Assembly: GCA_002917075.1 (NCBI GenBank)
Contig: NTMA01000002.1
Location: 1 to 64,000, forward strand
Direction: 5' to 3'
Length of the DNA: 64,000 nt
DNA from: Hawksworthiomyces lignivorus
Lineage: Eukaryota > Ascomycota > Sordariomycetes > Ophiostomatales > Ophiostomataceae
Position 1 is the first letter of the stretch, and each line of letters starts with the position of its first letter. Both the position numbers and the translations under genes were made by a program. The notes beneath the pieces were generated by a model. It was not told where the DNA came from. It worked only from the letters and a program-made list of their open reading frames with translations, and did no database searches. Below, in pieces: positions 49,939 through 62,000 of the stretch.

Positions 49939-49959
49939 CCCCCCCCCCCCCCCCCCCCC
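49939..49959. repeat. 21-base poly-C run
   Basis: An uninterrupted run of 21 C on the plus strand, followed by AAAGTACGGAG. It is a length-variable tract and a likely place for sequencing or assembly error. Confidence 0.85.
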
Positions 49960-50617
49960 AAAGTACGGAGCACAAGGCAGAATAAGAGAGCTTCTCAATC
50001 TAAGCCTAGACTTTGGCCCAATGCATCATTTTGCTGCTTTCAGCCTCTGTATGCAGCTTCGGAGCAAGCCGCCACGCATCACGTGCATGTCTGATTCCGG
50101 CTAAGAATGAGATCCCTCCGTAGAGCTACGCCGTAATGTGCAGTAGAAGGAGCGAGCTCGAGGACGAAGCAAAACAACACCACGTGACTCTAAGCTAACA
50201 CGCGAGAGGTGAAGAAGAAGAGGGCGCGGCTTTTCACTTGTTGAATGGTCCTACTAAGCACACAATACAGTAATCTTCTTTCTTGTGTCATTTTTGTGTC
50301 TGTCGGAAAGGATAGTCATTTTTGCGTCCTTCTCCTGCTTCTTCTCAGCATATGGCCGTGTGATCGCTTTCTGGTGTCTGGCGTAGACGTTCGTGTTGCG
50401 ACGCGCCTCTCAGATGCTGAAGCCAGATATTTTCAGCCTCACTTCTGACCCTCAGAGCTTCGCTTTCAATCTCGTTTCACTTTCTTTCGTCATCCTTTAG
50501 TCATATTTTTTCGACTCTTGCTTCGATTTACGAGTACCTTAGCAGGTCCGCGGCCTCTCATATTTCCTGCTCATGTCGTGCCCGGCCGACGCCATAGCCG
50601 GGTCCCTGTCGTCGTAG

Positions 50618-53259
50618 ATGTCGGCCCAGCGGCCCCAGCGGCTTCTACGGATTTCAAAAGCCTGTATGTCCAACTCATAGAAGCCAGCTCTAATCTCTGT
50701 CTCTGTCTCCTTTTCCTCGCACTCACGCGCTCTCCCCATTTCCAGGCGACTTCTGTCACAAGCGTCGCATAAAATGCCAAGACAAGCCGGCAGACGCCGG
50801 TGGGCGGTGCCGGAATTGCGCCGAGTTTGACATAGCCTGCACATATGCACGGCCGTCGCGGCGCGGGCGGGGTTCGCCTCAGCCCGGCCAGCCCGGCCTT
50901 GCGCTCGATGCTAGCAGCAAGCTGATTCCGCACCGGCAGCCACAGTCATCTCCGTTCCGTCCGCAGCAGCAACAATCCCGGCTACCGCCGCCGGCATCGT
51001 CTACTTCCTCTACTTCCTCTGCCCACCCCCACGTCCCTAATGCCGTCTCCCCTCCCCTCCGCCGGCCGTCTTACTCTGGCTACATGACTATGAGCGAGCG
51101 GACGGCTGGCGCCAGCTCTGGCGCCAGCTACGGCACCGGCAGTGGAGGGCAGCTCGAGAAAGAGAAGCTCAGCTCCACATGGCAGGCCTTTGCCCACACC
51201 TCCACGCCCACGCTCAAGAGGCTCGTCGCCGTTTTCCACGAAACCGTCTTTCCCATGTGAGCAAACCTCCCGTCCTTCCTCTCCAGGCCTCGCTCTGGGC
51301 TGCGCTCCTGCAGGCACAGAGACAACTGACCAGGCGCAGATTCCCCTTCTTTGACCCGATCCGCTTGCAGAGGCGGCTCGACCGGCTCGACCACGTCACC
51401 AACCGAGCCTTCTTCTGCTCCGTCATGGCTGCCTGCGCCCTGTCGGCGGCGCGCGCGCGCGATGGTGCTCTCTCGTCCAGCGGGCCGCTCTCGGCCAGCC
51501 CGGGCAGCGTCGCCAGCGTCGGCGGCGCCAGCGGCAGCGGCTCGTTCGCCGACATGCCGCCAGAGATGTTCTATGCGGCGGCCGAAGAAGCTCTGCCAAA
51601 GGACATTCTCCTGTGCTGCGACTTTGACTACCTTCGCGCCTTTGCTCTCCTGAGCATCGCGAGCATCCAGGACACCAAGATTATGGCCATGCAGAAATAC
51701 ATCGGCCACTACTTCACGCTGATGGCCATCAACCAATGGCACGACGAGGCCAACTGGGGCCCGGGCCTGGATCTGACCGAGATCGAAGAGCGTCGGCGAT
51801 TGGTATGCCCTCTCCTCCTTTAACTCTTCTGCAGTCGTTTTTTTTTCTTCTTCCTGCTGTTCTTTGGCTAACTGTATGCAAGTATTGGTCCATCTATACC
51901 CTGGATGTGTACTCTTCCATCATCTGGAACGGCTGCATCCACTTCCAGGAGAGCCATGCCAGGGTAGAATACCCAACAGGGAGGACAGAGGAGAACAGCA
52001 GCGAGACGCCCACGTTCCTGGGCTCGGGGCCGGGACAGGCAGCGACAGACCCGTCCTTCTGGATGGTCGGCTGGAACTTCACCACAGATCTGTACCGTCT
52101 CCTTGAGCACAACCTCAACAAGCAGCGCTCGCGCTCGTCAAAGTTCAACCTGCTCGGCGAGACCACCACGCCCGGCTCGTTTCGCCAGTCGAGCCAGGAA
52201 CGCCTCACCGAGCTCTTCGCCACCCTGCCCCCCGTCTTCCAGCACATCCAGCCCGCCACCGGCGACCCGGCGCGCGACATCTTCGGCTTCCAGGCCGCCA
52301 ACATCTCGGCCACCCGGGCCCTGCTGGAGATGGTGCACCTGTCGCTCGAGGAGGACGTCGGCCTGGAGCAGCGGTGCTCCGTCGTGCACAACGTGCTGCA
52401 GACGTTCCACCAGGTGCCCAAGCCATACATGCGGGCCATCAGCACGCCGCTGATCTACCACATCGGCGGCATCGGCGTCATCCTCGGCTCCGTCATAGGA
52501 AGAACCCTCTCCGAGAGCCTCTACCGGCAGGTGCGCGACCTGCTGCTGTCCATGGCCGTGCTGTGCGAGAGCCTCGAGGCAGTCCTGTATCGCAGCGCCG
52601 GCGCCGGCAAGCGGCTGCGCAGCCTGGAGAGCCGGCTCGAGGAATACTACCGCAACTTGCGCAACGGCAACGTCAACAACAATAACAATAACAGCAGAGC
52701 CCTGACGAACGGCCACGACAGCCAGCTGCTCCTCCAGCAGGCCAATCCCGGTGCCAGGGACGAGTCAGAGGACGCCGCTCAGGCCGCAGGTGACCGGCTA
52801 CCTGGGGCGCAACCGGTGCACATGACGGCTGGTGGTGGCGGCGGTGGCAGCGGTAGTAGTAGCAACGGCGCCGCTGCCGCATACGGATTGAATGCTGCCT
52901 GCGACCAGCTCGGTGCTGGCGACCTCCGCCCTGGTGCGGGCACCAACATGTCTCCCGTCAGCGCTGCTGCAGTTGCAGCCTCGGCACCTAGACAGCTGCC
53001 GCAGCACGGCCTCCCGCTAGGGCCGGGTGGGCCGATCTCCCCAGCCGATGCTGCGGCTGCGGCTACCGCTACCGCGTCCATGTACAACCCTCAGCAGCCG
53101 CAAAACAGCTCGGTGCCCGCGCCGGGCGGCAGTGGCGCCTGGGTCACGTCTGCGGCTGATCTGGCGCCCGACATGAACTTGGAGATCCAGTTCCCTAACG
53201 AGCTGATGCAAGACTGGGTCTGGCCGTTTGCCGCTTCGAACTCCTACTTGTCGTTTTGA
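50618..53259 (+). CDS. Zn2Cys6 binuclear-cluster transcription factor
   Basis: A nuclear DNA-binding regulator of a fungus-specific class. Exons 50618-50663, 50746-51256, 51340-51802 and 51883-53259 give 798 aa. The zinc cluster is CDFC-x6-C-x10-C-x2-C-x6-C with ligands Cys16, 19, 26, 37, 40 and 47. The first intron splits the codon of Cys16, so the cluster appears only after splicing. A basic RPSRRGR follows. The middle (about 170-560) looks like the fungal transcription-factor regulatory domain: FHETVFPIFPFFDPIRLQ, HVTNRAFFCSVMAACALS, YLRAFALLSIASIQDTK, MAINQWHDEANWGPG. The C-terminus is low-complexity (Asn, Gly, Ala) and ends with an aromatic/acidic patch, ELMQDWVWPFAASN, a possible activation segment. 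An in-frame TAG sits directly before the ATG. The target genes cannot be read from sequence; its neighbours are a sugar kinase and a sugar transporter. Confidence 0.9.
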
Positions 53260-53769
53260 GCTGGCTTCCATCCAGCACTGTCCCGCTTTCTTCCAGCATT
53301 CCTCGGGGGTCTTTTTCCCGCAGGCGTTTTGCTCGGCATTTTCTTTTCTTCTTACGCGTTCTTCAAATACGAATTTAATCAGTCTTTTTCTCCCGGGGGA
53401 TTCTATCGGATGGAGTTGTTGGTCTTTCTCGCACGGGTATTGCGGGAAACAATAAGTAATGTTTGTCATTTTATCTGCTCATGACACGGTCGCAAACGAG
53501 GGTTGTTTAGGGGAAGGATGTCTAAAGAAGAGATATGTATATATTTTATTTAATATGCATGAATCTAAAATCCAATATACTTCGCTGCTGTATACACCAT
53601 AGGAAACAAATCATAGATACATAGATGGGTAACCACGTTAAAATCAAACAGGGATCACTTTACATAAATCGCACAAAGTTGCAATAGCCCTTGGGCATCA
53701 TCGCAGCATTTGGCGAGTAAACAGGCTCAACAGACCAAAGTTCACGTGGCAGCTGCCCTATTTCTTTCC
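53260..53769. other. Convergent 3' region (Zn2Cys6 regulator / sugar kinase)
   Basis: 510 bases between convergent stop codons, A/T-rich with TATATATTTTATTT-like sequence near 53537. No gene was seen. Confidence 0.6.
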
Positions 53770-55206
53770 TTATGCCCACTTGTTGTCAAATACCTTGCCG
53801 TCCACATAGTTGACCATAGACTTGACGGGATCCAGGTGCGCTCGCCCACCGCCAAACAGGATGCCCTTGCGCATCACGGTGCGGTAATTTTCACCGGGGT
53901 TGACTTTGCCCAGCACGTATGGCCGGCGCGTCTCCACGCGATCGGGGACAGGGATGCTGCGGCCCACTAGCGCTTCCATGCCCTGCCAGGCAAATGTCAC
54001 GGCCTCCTTGGCGCCAGCAGGAATGCCTGCGTCGTCGAGCATGAACATCTTGACGTGGGGGAACTGCTCCTTCATGAAGTCGGTGATGTTGGGGTTGTAC
54101 GCGCCGCCGCCACACATGAATACCTCATCTACAGGGCGATCTGTGGGCGCATATCGCCGCCAGTGGTCGACAATGGCCTGCGCCGTGATGCGTGTGACCG
54201 TGGCCACGACGTCGTCGGGAGACATGCCGCGCTCGGCACCCTCCTTGATGAGGTCGTCTGCCAGGGTGTCGCGGAAAACCTCGCGACCTGTAGTCTTCGG
54301 CGGGTCCCAGCTGAAGTAGGGAATGCGCGCTAAGAAGCGATCCACCATGTCCTGGTTGACAGTGCCGCGCTTGCCCATGACGCCGTCTTTGTCGTACTCC
54401 TGCGCGCCGTTGGTGTAGTGCCGGACGACAGCGTCGATCAAAGCGTTTCCTGGGCCTGTATCGAAATCGTAGGCGTCCTCAGGGCCCGACGGAGGGATAA
54501 AACACACATTGGCGATGCCACCAATGTTCTGGCAGGCACGCAGCTTGCCCGGGTGGTGCAGCAGCAGGGCGTCAAAGAAGGCAATCAGAGGCGCGCCCTG
54601 GCGCCCAGCCGCCTGGTCAGAGACGCGGAAGTCCGTGACCGTGGTGACGCCGGTGCGAGAGGCCATGAACGTGCCTTCCGCCATGGTCAGCGCAGAGCGC
54701 GGGATGCCCTTCTCAGGCATGCTGGCCAGCCAGATGGTCTGACCGTGGGAGCCGATAGCATCGACCTCATTCTTCAGGTCGATGCCGTTCTCCTCGCAGA
54801 ACTGGATGGCGGCAGCCGCAAACACTTCACCCAGCCGCACGTTGACCTCAGATAGCTCCGATGCAGAGGTCTTGTCATACTTGATGATGCCAAGAACGCG
54901 CTTTTTGAGCTCGCCATCCAGAGGCACCTCTCCATACTTCAGCAGTGAGAAGTGCATCGGCGCCTCAGGCGTCTCCTGGCGGAAGTGGCACAGCACGCAG
55001 TCAATACCATCCTAGAGCTTGTTAGTAAGATGCGCCACAAATGCCTTTCCCCTCTCCTACGGTCTTCAATTGCCTCGGGAACCCACCATCGATGTACCGC
55101 TGTTCATGCCCAACACTTTCACATCCAGCGGCTGCCCATCGGAATGCCCATTGACAGCGGCAGCAAAATGGCCATTCGTGCCATTCGTGCCATTCGTTTG
55201 GGCCAT
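53770..55206 (-). CDS. AnmK-family sugar kinase, probable levoglucosan kinase
   Basis: The family phosphorylates 1,6-anhydrosugars with simultaneous ring opening. Bacterial AnmK uses anhydro-MurNAc from peptidoglycan, while the characterised fungal relative (Lipomyces starkeyi LGK) converts levoglucosan to glucose-6-phosphate. Exons 55206-55087 and 55011-53770 encode 453 aa, close to the fungal enzyme. The N-terminus has three NGT-like repeats from a 9-bp tandem repeat, then [12 protein letters not shown] (family P-loop-like motif, residues 33-44). [38 protein letters not shown] (Asp224 the likely catalytic base) and CGGGAYNP follow, so all core motifs are present. GRQG replaces the GGQG usual in bacterial AnmK, which I take as the fungal version. 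As fungi make no MurNAc, levoglucosan is the likelier substrate; this is inference. Confidence 0.9.
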
Positions 55207-57259
55207 CTTATTGTTTTGTATAATTAACTAGAAATGAAGCAGGGTATGTGGCTTAAAGCTTGGGAAGCAGAGCAACAGAGACAAAAGCCTCAAAAATTCC
55301 TGCCGCTGCTGGAGCTCTTCTTGAAGCACTTATTGGAAGATGGGAGGGTGGGAAGACCAAAGGAAGAAATAACCGCAGTGCGAAAGGATCGTATTAAGAG
55401 TCAATCAAAACAGACCCCTGGGAAGAGAATGCGTCAGAAGCCAAATAAGAAAGAAAAAGCAGAAGAAATAGAGATAGTCCTTTATGGGGCTGTCTTACAA
55501 GCTGTCATGCATGAGCAAAATTGTCTCCACGTGAGCGTTTTCATATCTACTGTGTTGTCCCTTTGCTTCGTCCATTTTGTTCCCGTTTAGGCCGGAGCAG
55601 CGCCAGTCGGAATGGAAGGCAGAAAGAAGCGCTAGAGGGAAAGAATTGCCGGGGGAAATGCGGCTGCGTTGCCACAAAAGAATACGCCACGTCTTTGGAG
55701 CTCTGCTTACAGGAGCTCGAGCGCGAGTAGAGAAGTGAAGCGCCGTGCTTGGCATGCGGTTAAAGGGCTGCTACGTGAACTTCCAGCACTGGCCCTCTGG
55801 AAGCTGCAGAAACCGACATCAAGGACCTGGACACCATCTGGAGCTATGAACTCATAAGCAAACCGGCATCTAGGCTTGGAAGGAATTGTCCGTCTGGAAA
55901 AAAGTGGGAAGCGTCAACCCCAGATCGTTTGGATAGGGTAAAAAAAAAAAGAAAAAGGCAAAATGGCACGAGGTTCCCCGGCATCAACCGCGTCTTGGTC
56001 CAATTACTCTGGGGAAATGGACGAGATTTGCTCAACAGCCTTGCAGAACCCGAGAGCTAGGCATATGGGATATGCGGTTAAAAGGCTAAGAGGCAATAGG
56101 CAGAGCGGCAAAGAGGCAACACGGTACAACGCATTACGGTTACACGGTTACACGGCTTCCGGAGCCTTGCAAGCGAATCACAAGGCCACGCCGCGTCGCA
56201 TTCTCGACCGGAAGACTACTTTGTGACCCACTCTCCTGCGTGTTCCGGGTTGCCACCGCCTACCGTCCTGGCCTCCTGATTGTTATGCTTATGGATTCTC
56301 ATTCATAGCTTCGCCCTAATTTCACCGGCTTTGGGGGAGAAACCTGGGGATGGAGAGAAAACTAGTTTTTTTTTTCTTCGTTTCGTCGTTCTCGCCATAC
56401 TCCATACTTGACTCCAATTCTCCCATTTCTGCGGGGGCGCGAGGCTAAGAAGGGCATAGGCATCTTCTTTTTTCGCTTCTCTTCTTCTCCAGGTGCTTAT
56501 ACATTCCTTGCATGCGCATTCTCCACGAGTCCGTAATTTCAACTCTGGTCCGGGGAATTGGCGGCAAACACATGGGTTTGCCTTCCCTCCGTGCCTTGAG
56601 TCAAGCCCTAAGCCGACCCATCTTTTTCTACGAGTCCCTGGGAAGAAGCCTGTTGAAAGTAACATGCTCACGAGGTTGTTTCTTTCTTTCGATCTTTTTC
56701 GATCTGCTCATCTTGGCATTTGCTGTCTGCACTATTGTCAACGTTAGACTCCCTGTCTCTTTTTCTCTCGTTTTGTCATTCGATCTGGCGCCAAAATAGC
56801 ACCGTTTTGTCCTTCTATCACTTGGGTTCCAACATTTTATGTCGGGTCATGCAGCTTAGACCTGGAGCTGTCACAATCTCCCACGCCCCCTCTCTCCTTG
56901 CTCTCCTTTTCCACCTTTCCCTCTTCTGTTCCTCTGGCTGCCGACTACGGATGAGGACATTCGTGCAGGCAGGCAAGAAATCACAGCAATTAGTGTAAGC
57001 TGAGCGTGCGTGGCTCCGAGGTCGTGTTTTGTCGCAATCCCGGCCACTGCCCTTTTCCAAGCTTCTGGACCGCTCTTTTGAGCCGAAGAACATCCATCAT
57101 TAGGGAATATCTCACCGCAATACGATATATAACTTCTCTTCACCCCCTCTCTCCATTGCGTCTCTCTTCACTTCCCTTCGTCTTCTCCCTCCTCACCATC
57201 CCCTTTTTTTTCCATATCCTCTACGGCATTTCATCTGCATTCCCCCAACAGTGTCCATC
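55207..57259. other. 2-kb divergent promoter region (sugar kinase / hexose transporter)
   Basis: Shared upstream region of two sugar-related genes. Three matches to the CreA/Mig1-type SYGGRG core lie at 56344-56349 (CTGGGG), 56431-56436 (GCGGGG) and 56550-56555 (CCGGGG). Six-base matches are weak evidence alone. The last 130 bases before 57260 are C/T-rich. A 118-codon Lys-rich frame at 55234-55590 shows no recognisable family and is not called. Confidence 0.5.
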
Positions 57260-59019
57260 ATGGGATACACCACCCTCTGGAAGAGGTTTTCACCTCGCCA
57301 ACTGAGCGTTGCTATCCAGATTTTCTCTCTCATCAGCATCTTCTTCGAAGGCTATGACCAGGGTGTGATGGGCGGCGTGAACTCGTCGCCTCGTTATGTC
57401 TCTGAGGTCGGTATCGGGTTGCCAGATGGCACCGTTACTAGCACCGTCCACGAGGGCGGCATTGTCTCTGTATACTACCTTGGCTGCATCTTCGGTTGCT
57501 TTGCCGGTGGTTGGGCTGCTGACCGCATCGGTCGCATTAATGGGTAGGTTCTGTTGCTCCCCGTGCTATGCAGATCATGAAGCCATTTGCAATTTCCCGC
57601 TTCTTTCTAACCTCTTGGGGCAGTCTCTTCATTGCCGCCTTTTTCTCCCTCATTGGCGGTGCTCTGCAGGCCGCGACACAGTCGAGTGACTTTATCCTTG
57701 TTGCTCGTGTCGTCACGGGTCTTGGCACCGGCGCCCTGACGGGCATCACACCCGTGCTCGTTTCGGAGGTGTCCACCGCTAAGCACCGTGGTGGTTATCT
57801 CGGCTACGTCTTCATCGCCAACTACCTGGGCATCTCCCTCGCCTACTGGATCTCCTTTGGCCTGGCCTTTGTCAACAACGGATACTCTGATGTCCGGTGG
57901 CGTTTCCTGCTGGCCTTCCAATGCTTCCCCGCTCTTCTGCTGCTTCTGGGCATCCGGATGCTGCCGGACAGCCCCCGGTATCTGGCGTCGGTCGGCCGCA
58001 TTGACGACGCCCGCGAAGTGCTGCAGCACATCCGCGGCAACTACAACGAGGAGGTGCATCACGAGTTCCTCGAGATTGTTGCCGTTGCCAAGGAGAGCCA
58101 GAAGAGCTCGCCTCTGCAGTTTGCCAAGATTCTGGCGGGCCGCGGCGGGAAGCCAAACCACCACCTGGGTCGCCGCGCCTGGCTCTGCATCATCCTACAG
58201 ATCATGGCCTCGTGGACGGGCATTACAGCCGTCACCGCGTACTCGCCCGTGTTGCTATCCCAGGCCGGCTACACGAGCCTGACGCAGAACGGTCTTGCTG
58301 GCGGCATCAACACTATCGGCATCATCGGCACGATCATCAGCGCACAGATTGTCGACCGTCTCGGTCGCCGGATGTGCTTGATGGGTGGCGCGTTTGGCCT
58401 GTTTGCAGTTAATTTGATTGCGGCCAGCGTCTACGAGGGCGCGCGCGCGAACCCGGACAAGGTCTCACAGTTTGCCCCGGCCGCCGTGACCATGCTGTTC
58501 CTGTTCAATCTCTGCTACGCGGCAACGTGGGGCACCGTCGCCTTCCTGATCCCGACGGAGATTTGGTCGTCCGACATGCGCGCACAGGGCAACGGCTTTG
58601 GCATCACCGGCTGGGCCATTGGCGTCGGCTGGACCGTGCTGGTCAACCCCATCATGTTCGCCAAGCTGGAGAGCCGCACGTACTTCCTGTTTGCCGGCCT
58701 CAACCTCATCTGGATTCCCATCATCTATCTCTGTAAGTTTCTTCTTTCTTTTTTTTTGGGTGCCACGTTACTTTTTGTTCTCTGTACTCTGGGTTCCGTG
58801 CTCGCTAGACTAACCATGTCAACAGTCTACCCTGAGACGGCTGATCGGTCGCTCGAGTCGATCGACGCCCTCTTCTCGACGGACAGCCCCTTCAACTGGA
58901 ACATGGAGCAGGCTTATCTTCAGCACGGCGACGTGCTGGCCGAGCACCCCGTCACTGACCCGTCTCTAGCAGAGGTGTCGGATTCCGCCAAGGAAGCTGA
59001 AAAGAACGAAGTAGTATAG
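57260..59019 (+). CDS. MFS hexose/sugar transporter (Hxt/Mst-like)
   Basis: A 12-helix plasma-membrane sugar:proton symporter or facilitator. Exons 57260-57543, 57624-58732 and 58826-59019 give 528 aa, the usual size. Family signatures are FFEGYDQGVMGGVN in helix 1, GGWAADRIGRING (the D-R-x-G-R loop motif), PDSPRYL after helix 6, ASWTGITAVTAYSPVLL in helix 7, IVDRLGRR between helices 8 and 9, and PETADRSLESID after helix 12. The second intron (58733-58825, 93 nt) is a multiple of three with no stop and encodes a hydrophobic stretch, so retention would give a longer protein. ATG 57260 is used, not the in-frame GTG nine bases earlier. It is divergent from the AnmK-family kinase, suggesting a shared role in sugar use. 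The substrate cannot be fixed from sequence. Confidence 0.95.
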
Positions 59020-62000
59020 ATGCAGAACGGCTCCGTGAAGGACTTGTTCACAGAAATCTAAGATAAGAGCTCGGCATCGCTTGTATGTAAGAGGCGGAGA
59101 AGATAAGGCGTACATATTTCATGTAACATATTCATTTTTACTTTTTAGTTGCTATACCCCGTTTCACTAATTTGCTGGATGTGGTTCGGAAAATACTTAG
59201 GGCTTATCCAATTCTTTGTCCATGTGAACCTATTGTTGCATTTTTTGCTGAAATTGGACAGGTGTGAAGTTGTACTGACACCTGGGATGAAGGATGCATC
59301 TAAGAAAAGGGGAATAATACTCAGCTTTGTGCACGGGAAAAGGGGCACGGCTGAGAGAGCGGCGGAGAAAATGACAGCGAATAGGGGGTGGCTGGTGCCG
59401 TGATCCTTTTCATGCAATCGCGCCGGTATGCACAGTACGCTGTGATGCAGGTGAGAGGAAGGCAGAGGATAGAGGACTCCTCTCCAACACAATGCGCCCG
59501 CTGCCTGATCCGTTGTTCCACACACTCTCTTTCTCACTTGGCCTGCTGCAAGCCAGGACCCGGCAAATGGTTTGTGCATGGTATTATTTCCTTTCGTGGT
59601 ATAATCACGTGGGCAGCCGTCTAAGATTCCTTCTTAGGCAATATCTCAATTCTTTGTGTGAGGATGCGACCTTCTCAGGATCATCGCATCAGTCTACGTA
59701 CGGCTTGTGAGCCACCTCCCTCTTGCAGCCTTTTCCTCTTGAGACAATCGAGAAAATCTATCGCTTGACGTCTCTTCTTCTATCCCGCTCTAGCACATTT
59801 CCCTTTTGAGAGACGTATTGGAGGACGGTCTCTCAATATATTGCCTTTTCTTTCTGCTTTCGGCACTCTAGATTCAACTGTCACCTTTCAGCTTCACATA
59901 TCTCCTTCTGCCTATTTACAAGATCGTCAACCGTTTCTTTCCTGTGTTTGCATCGATGGATGCAATCCGACAACCAAGCCGCTGGCATGCTAAGGCGGAC
60001 GACTGCCTCTTCGCCCCATGACACCGCAATAGGGGCGGTCTTTGCCGGGCTTCTGAAACAACTTTGGAATCCACAGGAATGTCCCTTGAAACAGGATAAA
60101 AGAAAAGGAAGCGTGAATAGTGAGTGCCTTGATCATCTTGATAGCGAGTGGCTATTTTGTCTCTCGCTCCCACAGGCATTAAAAGTACCTAGCGGAGTAG
60201 GCGGTGTACGTGTCTGCAACAATTGCAACATGGTCTGACAGTTGCTTTTGCTGACTTGACTTGTGGCGCCTGCGTAAGACCAAAACAAGCCAGTAATACG
60301 ACATGGTGAGAAGTTGGGACCCTTGCCAGCGAGGACATAGTGGTTGGCACGTGGCAACATGCCTTCTCTTGCCTGTCTTGTTGCAACACAGCCCTTCTCC
60401 ATACATGCTCGAGATGCTCTCTTCCTTCCCCTCTCATCGAGATCGCCACCGTTAGTCTCCCTTTCTATTCCAAGTGGTCATTTCTCTATCACGTCTGCCC
60501 CGGAATTGCTGCAACGGTGGGGCTTATTCAAGATGTTTGTTTTTGCTTTCCTTCGGCTTTTATTCCTCCGCTGCATCTCTGCTTCGACGGCCACTTGCTC
60601 TCGTTGCTTGCCTCTTGTGGCTGTCCGTGGGATTGTGGGACTCGTACTGCTCACTACGTAGCCCGTCGGCTTTTCTCTACTGAGTGCCGTCTTCATCCCT
60701 TCGTCACCGTCCGGCGGCAGATAGCACCAATTCAGCTTTCGTGTCCTGACCTGGGATCCGCTAATACACATTGCTACCTCTCCTAGATAATGAGCAAGCA
60801 CACGGGAGATGCGGCTTCTGGGGGCGCCTTTGCCACCCGTTCAAAGGAGATACTTCAATGACGGCTTTCCCGCCTTCCTTTCTTCTTCTATTCATCCTTG
60901 CGTCTCTTTTGATTTTTTCATCGCTCCCATTCTAGACGCGATATCGCCTAGCTTGCCACAATTGCATTTGCCCTCGTTTGTTCAAAGTTCACTTTTGATC
61001 TCGTCTCATCTGTCTTGTTCGCCGACCTAATAAAGGTGCGCAAATCAAATACGACGCGACTATGCGCCATGTTTCCTTTTTGTCCCCCCTCTTGCTCTCT
61101 CCACTCACACTTTGTTGCTGGTCTGCGAGTATACTCGTACACCGTCTGCACCGTACCGTTCTATTTTATTCTTGCGACTCCCAAAGCAACGGGGCTTTCC
61201 CCTAAACCCACCTTCAATAGCGCTTTTCCTATCCGAGGTTAGAACTGCACGTCTCTACCCGCATCCAACCTTTCTTTATCGAGAGAAGGTTGAATCGCCA
61301 GGAGAGTACGAGTAATAATGTACTCTGGAGCTGGGTTTTTTCTTATGTTGGCGTATCAGGCTGCAGACCAATCCACCCCCGCTAAAAAGACACTCTAATA
61401 AGATTAAGCATACAAAGAAAAGCATTCCGTGGTCTTTGGGACTAGGCCAACGAAAGGAATAACTAGGAACGTGTTGCATGAGAACGGCGCTTCACAACGG
61501 CTGCGAGTCGTCTCTTCACTGCGGAAGTGGAGAACAAAGGACGGCTGTGGAGGACTGCAGATTACAAAGTCCCGGGTGTTGAGTTATTTTCCTATTCTGG
61601 TTCTGAGCCTCGATCTCATGCCATCTTTTCTGGTCCCATGTTTCTTTACTCTCCACGACAGCATCTGGGTTTACCCCTATCCAGATTGACGAATTTACGT
61701 CTTTTCCAGCTTTGTCCGTCTGTCAAACGCGTAGGTCCGCTACAATCATATAATTCTCGATTCTGGCGAGAATTGTTGTTCGCACACTAGCTTTTTTTCA
61801 ACATATTTGATGCATCTGTGCCATAAGGAACGTTGGTCTTTTCTCCTCCACAATTGAATCCTTTGCCCTGTCCTCCTCCCCCGAGTTCTTTTCCCCCTTG
61901 CTACCTCACGCCAGTAATGCTACTTCTAACCAAATAATTATTTTGCCTCTTCAGAGAACAAGGGGAAATAGTACAAGTATATACATGTGTAGAGACAGTG

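Larger units (their letters stand above)
47002..50617. other. 3.6-kb divergent region (PLS1 / Zn2Cys6 regulator)
   Basis: No supportable gene. From about 47190 to 47700 the plus strand is almost pure A/G, so the PLS1 leader strand is a 500-base pyrimidine tract. A (GAAA)n run lies at about 47257-47281 and a 21-base C run at 49939-49959. A small perfect inverted repeat, CTATAAT-N5-ATTATAG, lies at 48215-48233, and CAGTACT...AGTACTG flanks 47811-47830. The last 250 bases lead into the start at 50618. Confidence 0.5.

Noticed and set aside
51179..51823. Single 214-codon frame through the Zn2Cys6 regulator
   Set aside because: Reads through an intron (51257-51339); the spliced form joins FPI to FPFFDP and fits the family.
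55234..55590. 118-codon Lys/Glu-rich frame next to the sugar kinase start
   Set aside because: Starts with ATG but shows no recognisable family and lies in the divergent promoter; kept only as intergenic sequence.
60340..60786. 148-codon frame in the right gene-free region
   Set aside because: Cys/Leu/Ser-rich composition as expected from C/T-rich non-coding DNA, with overlapping frames in other phases.
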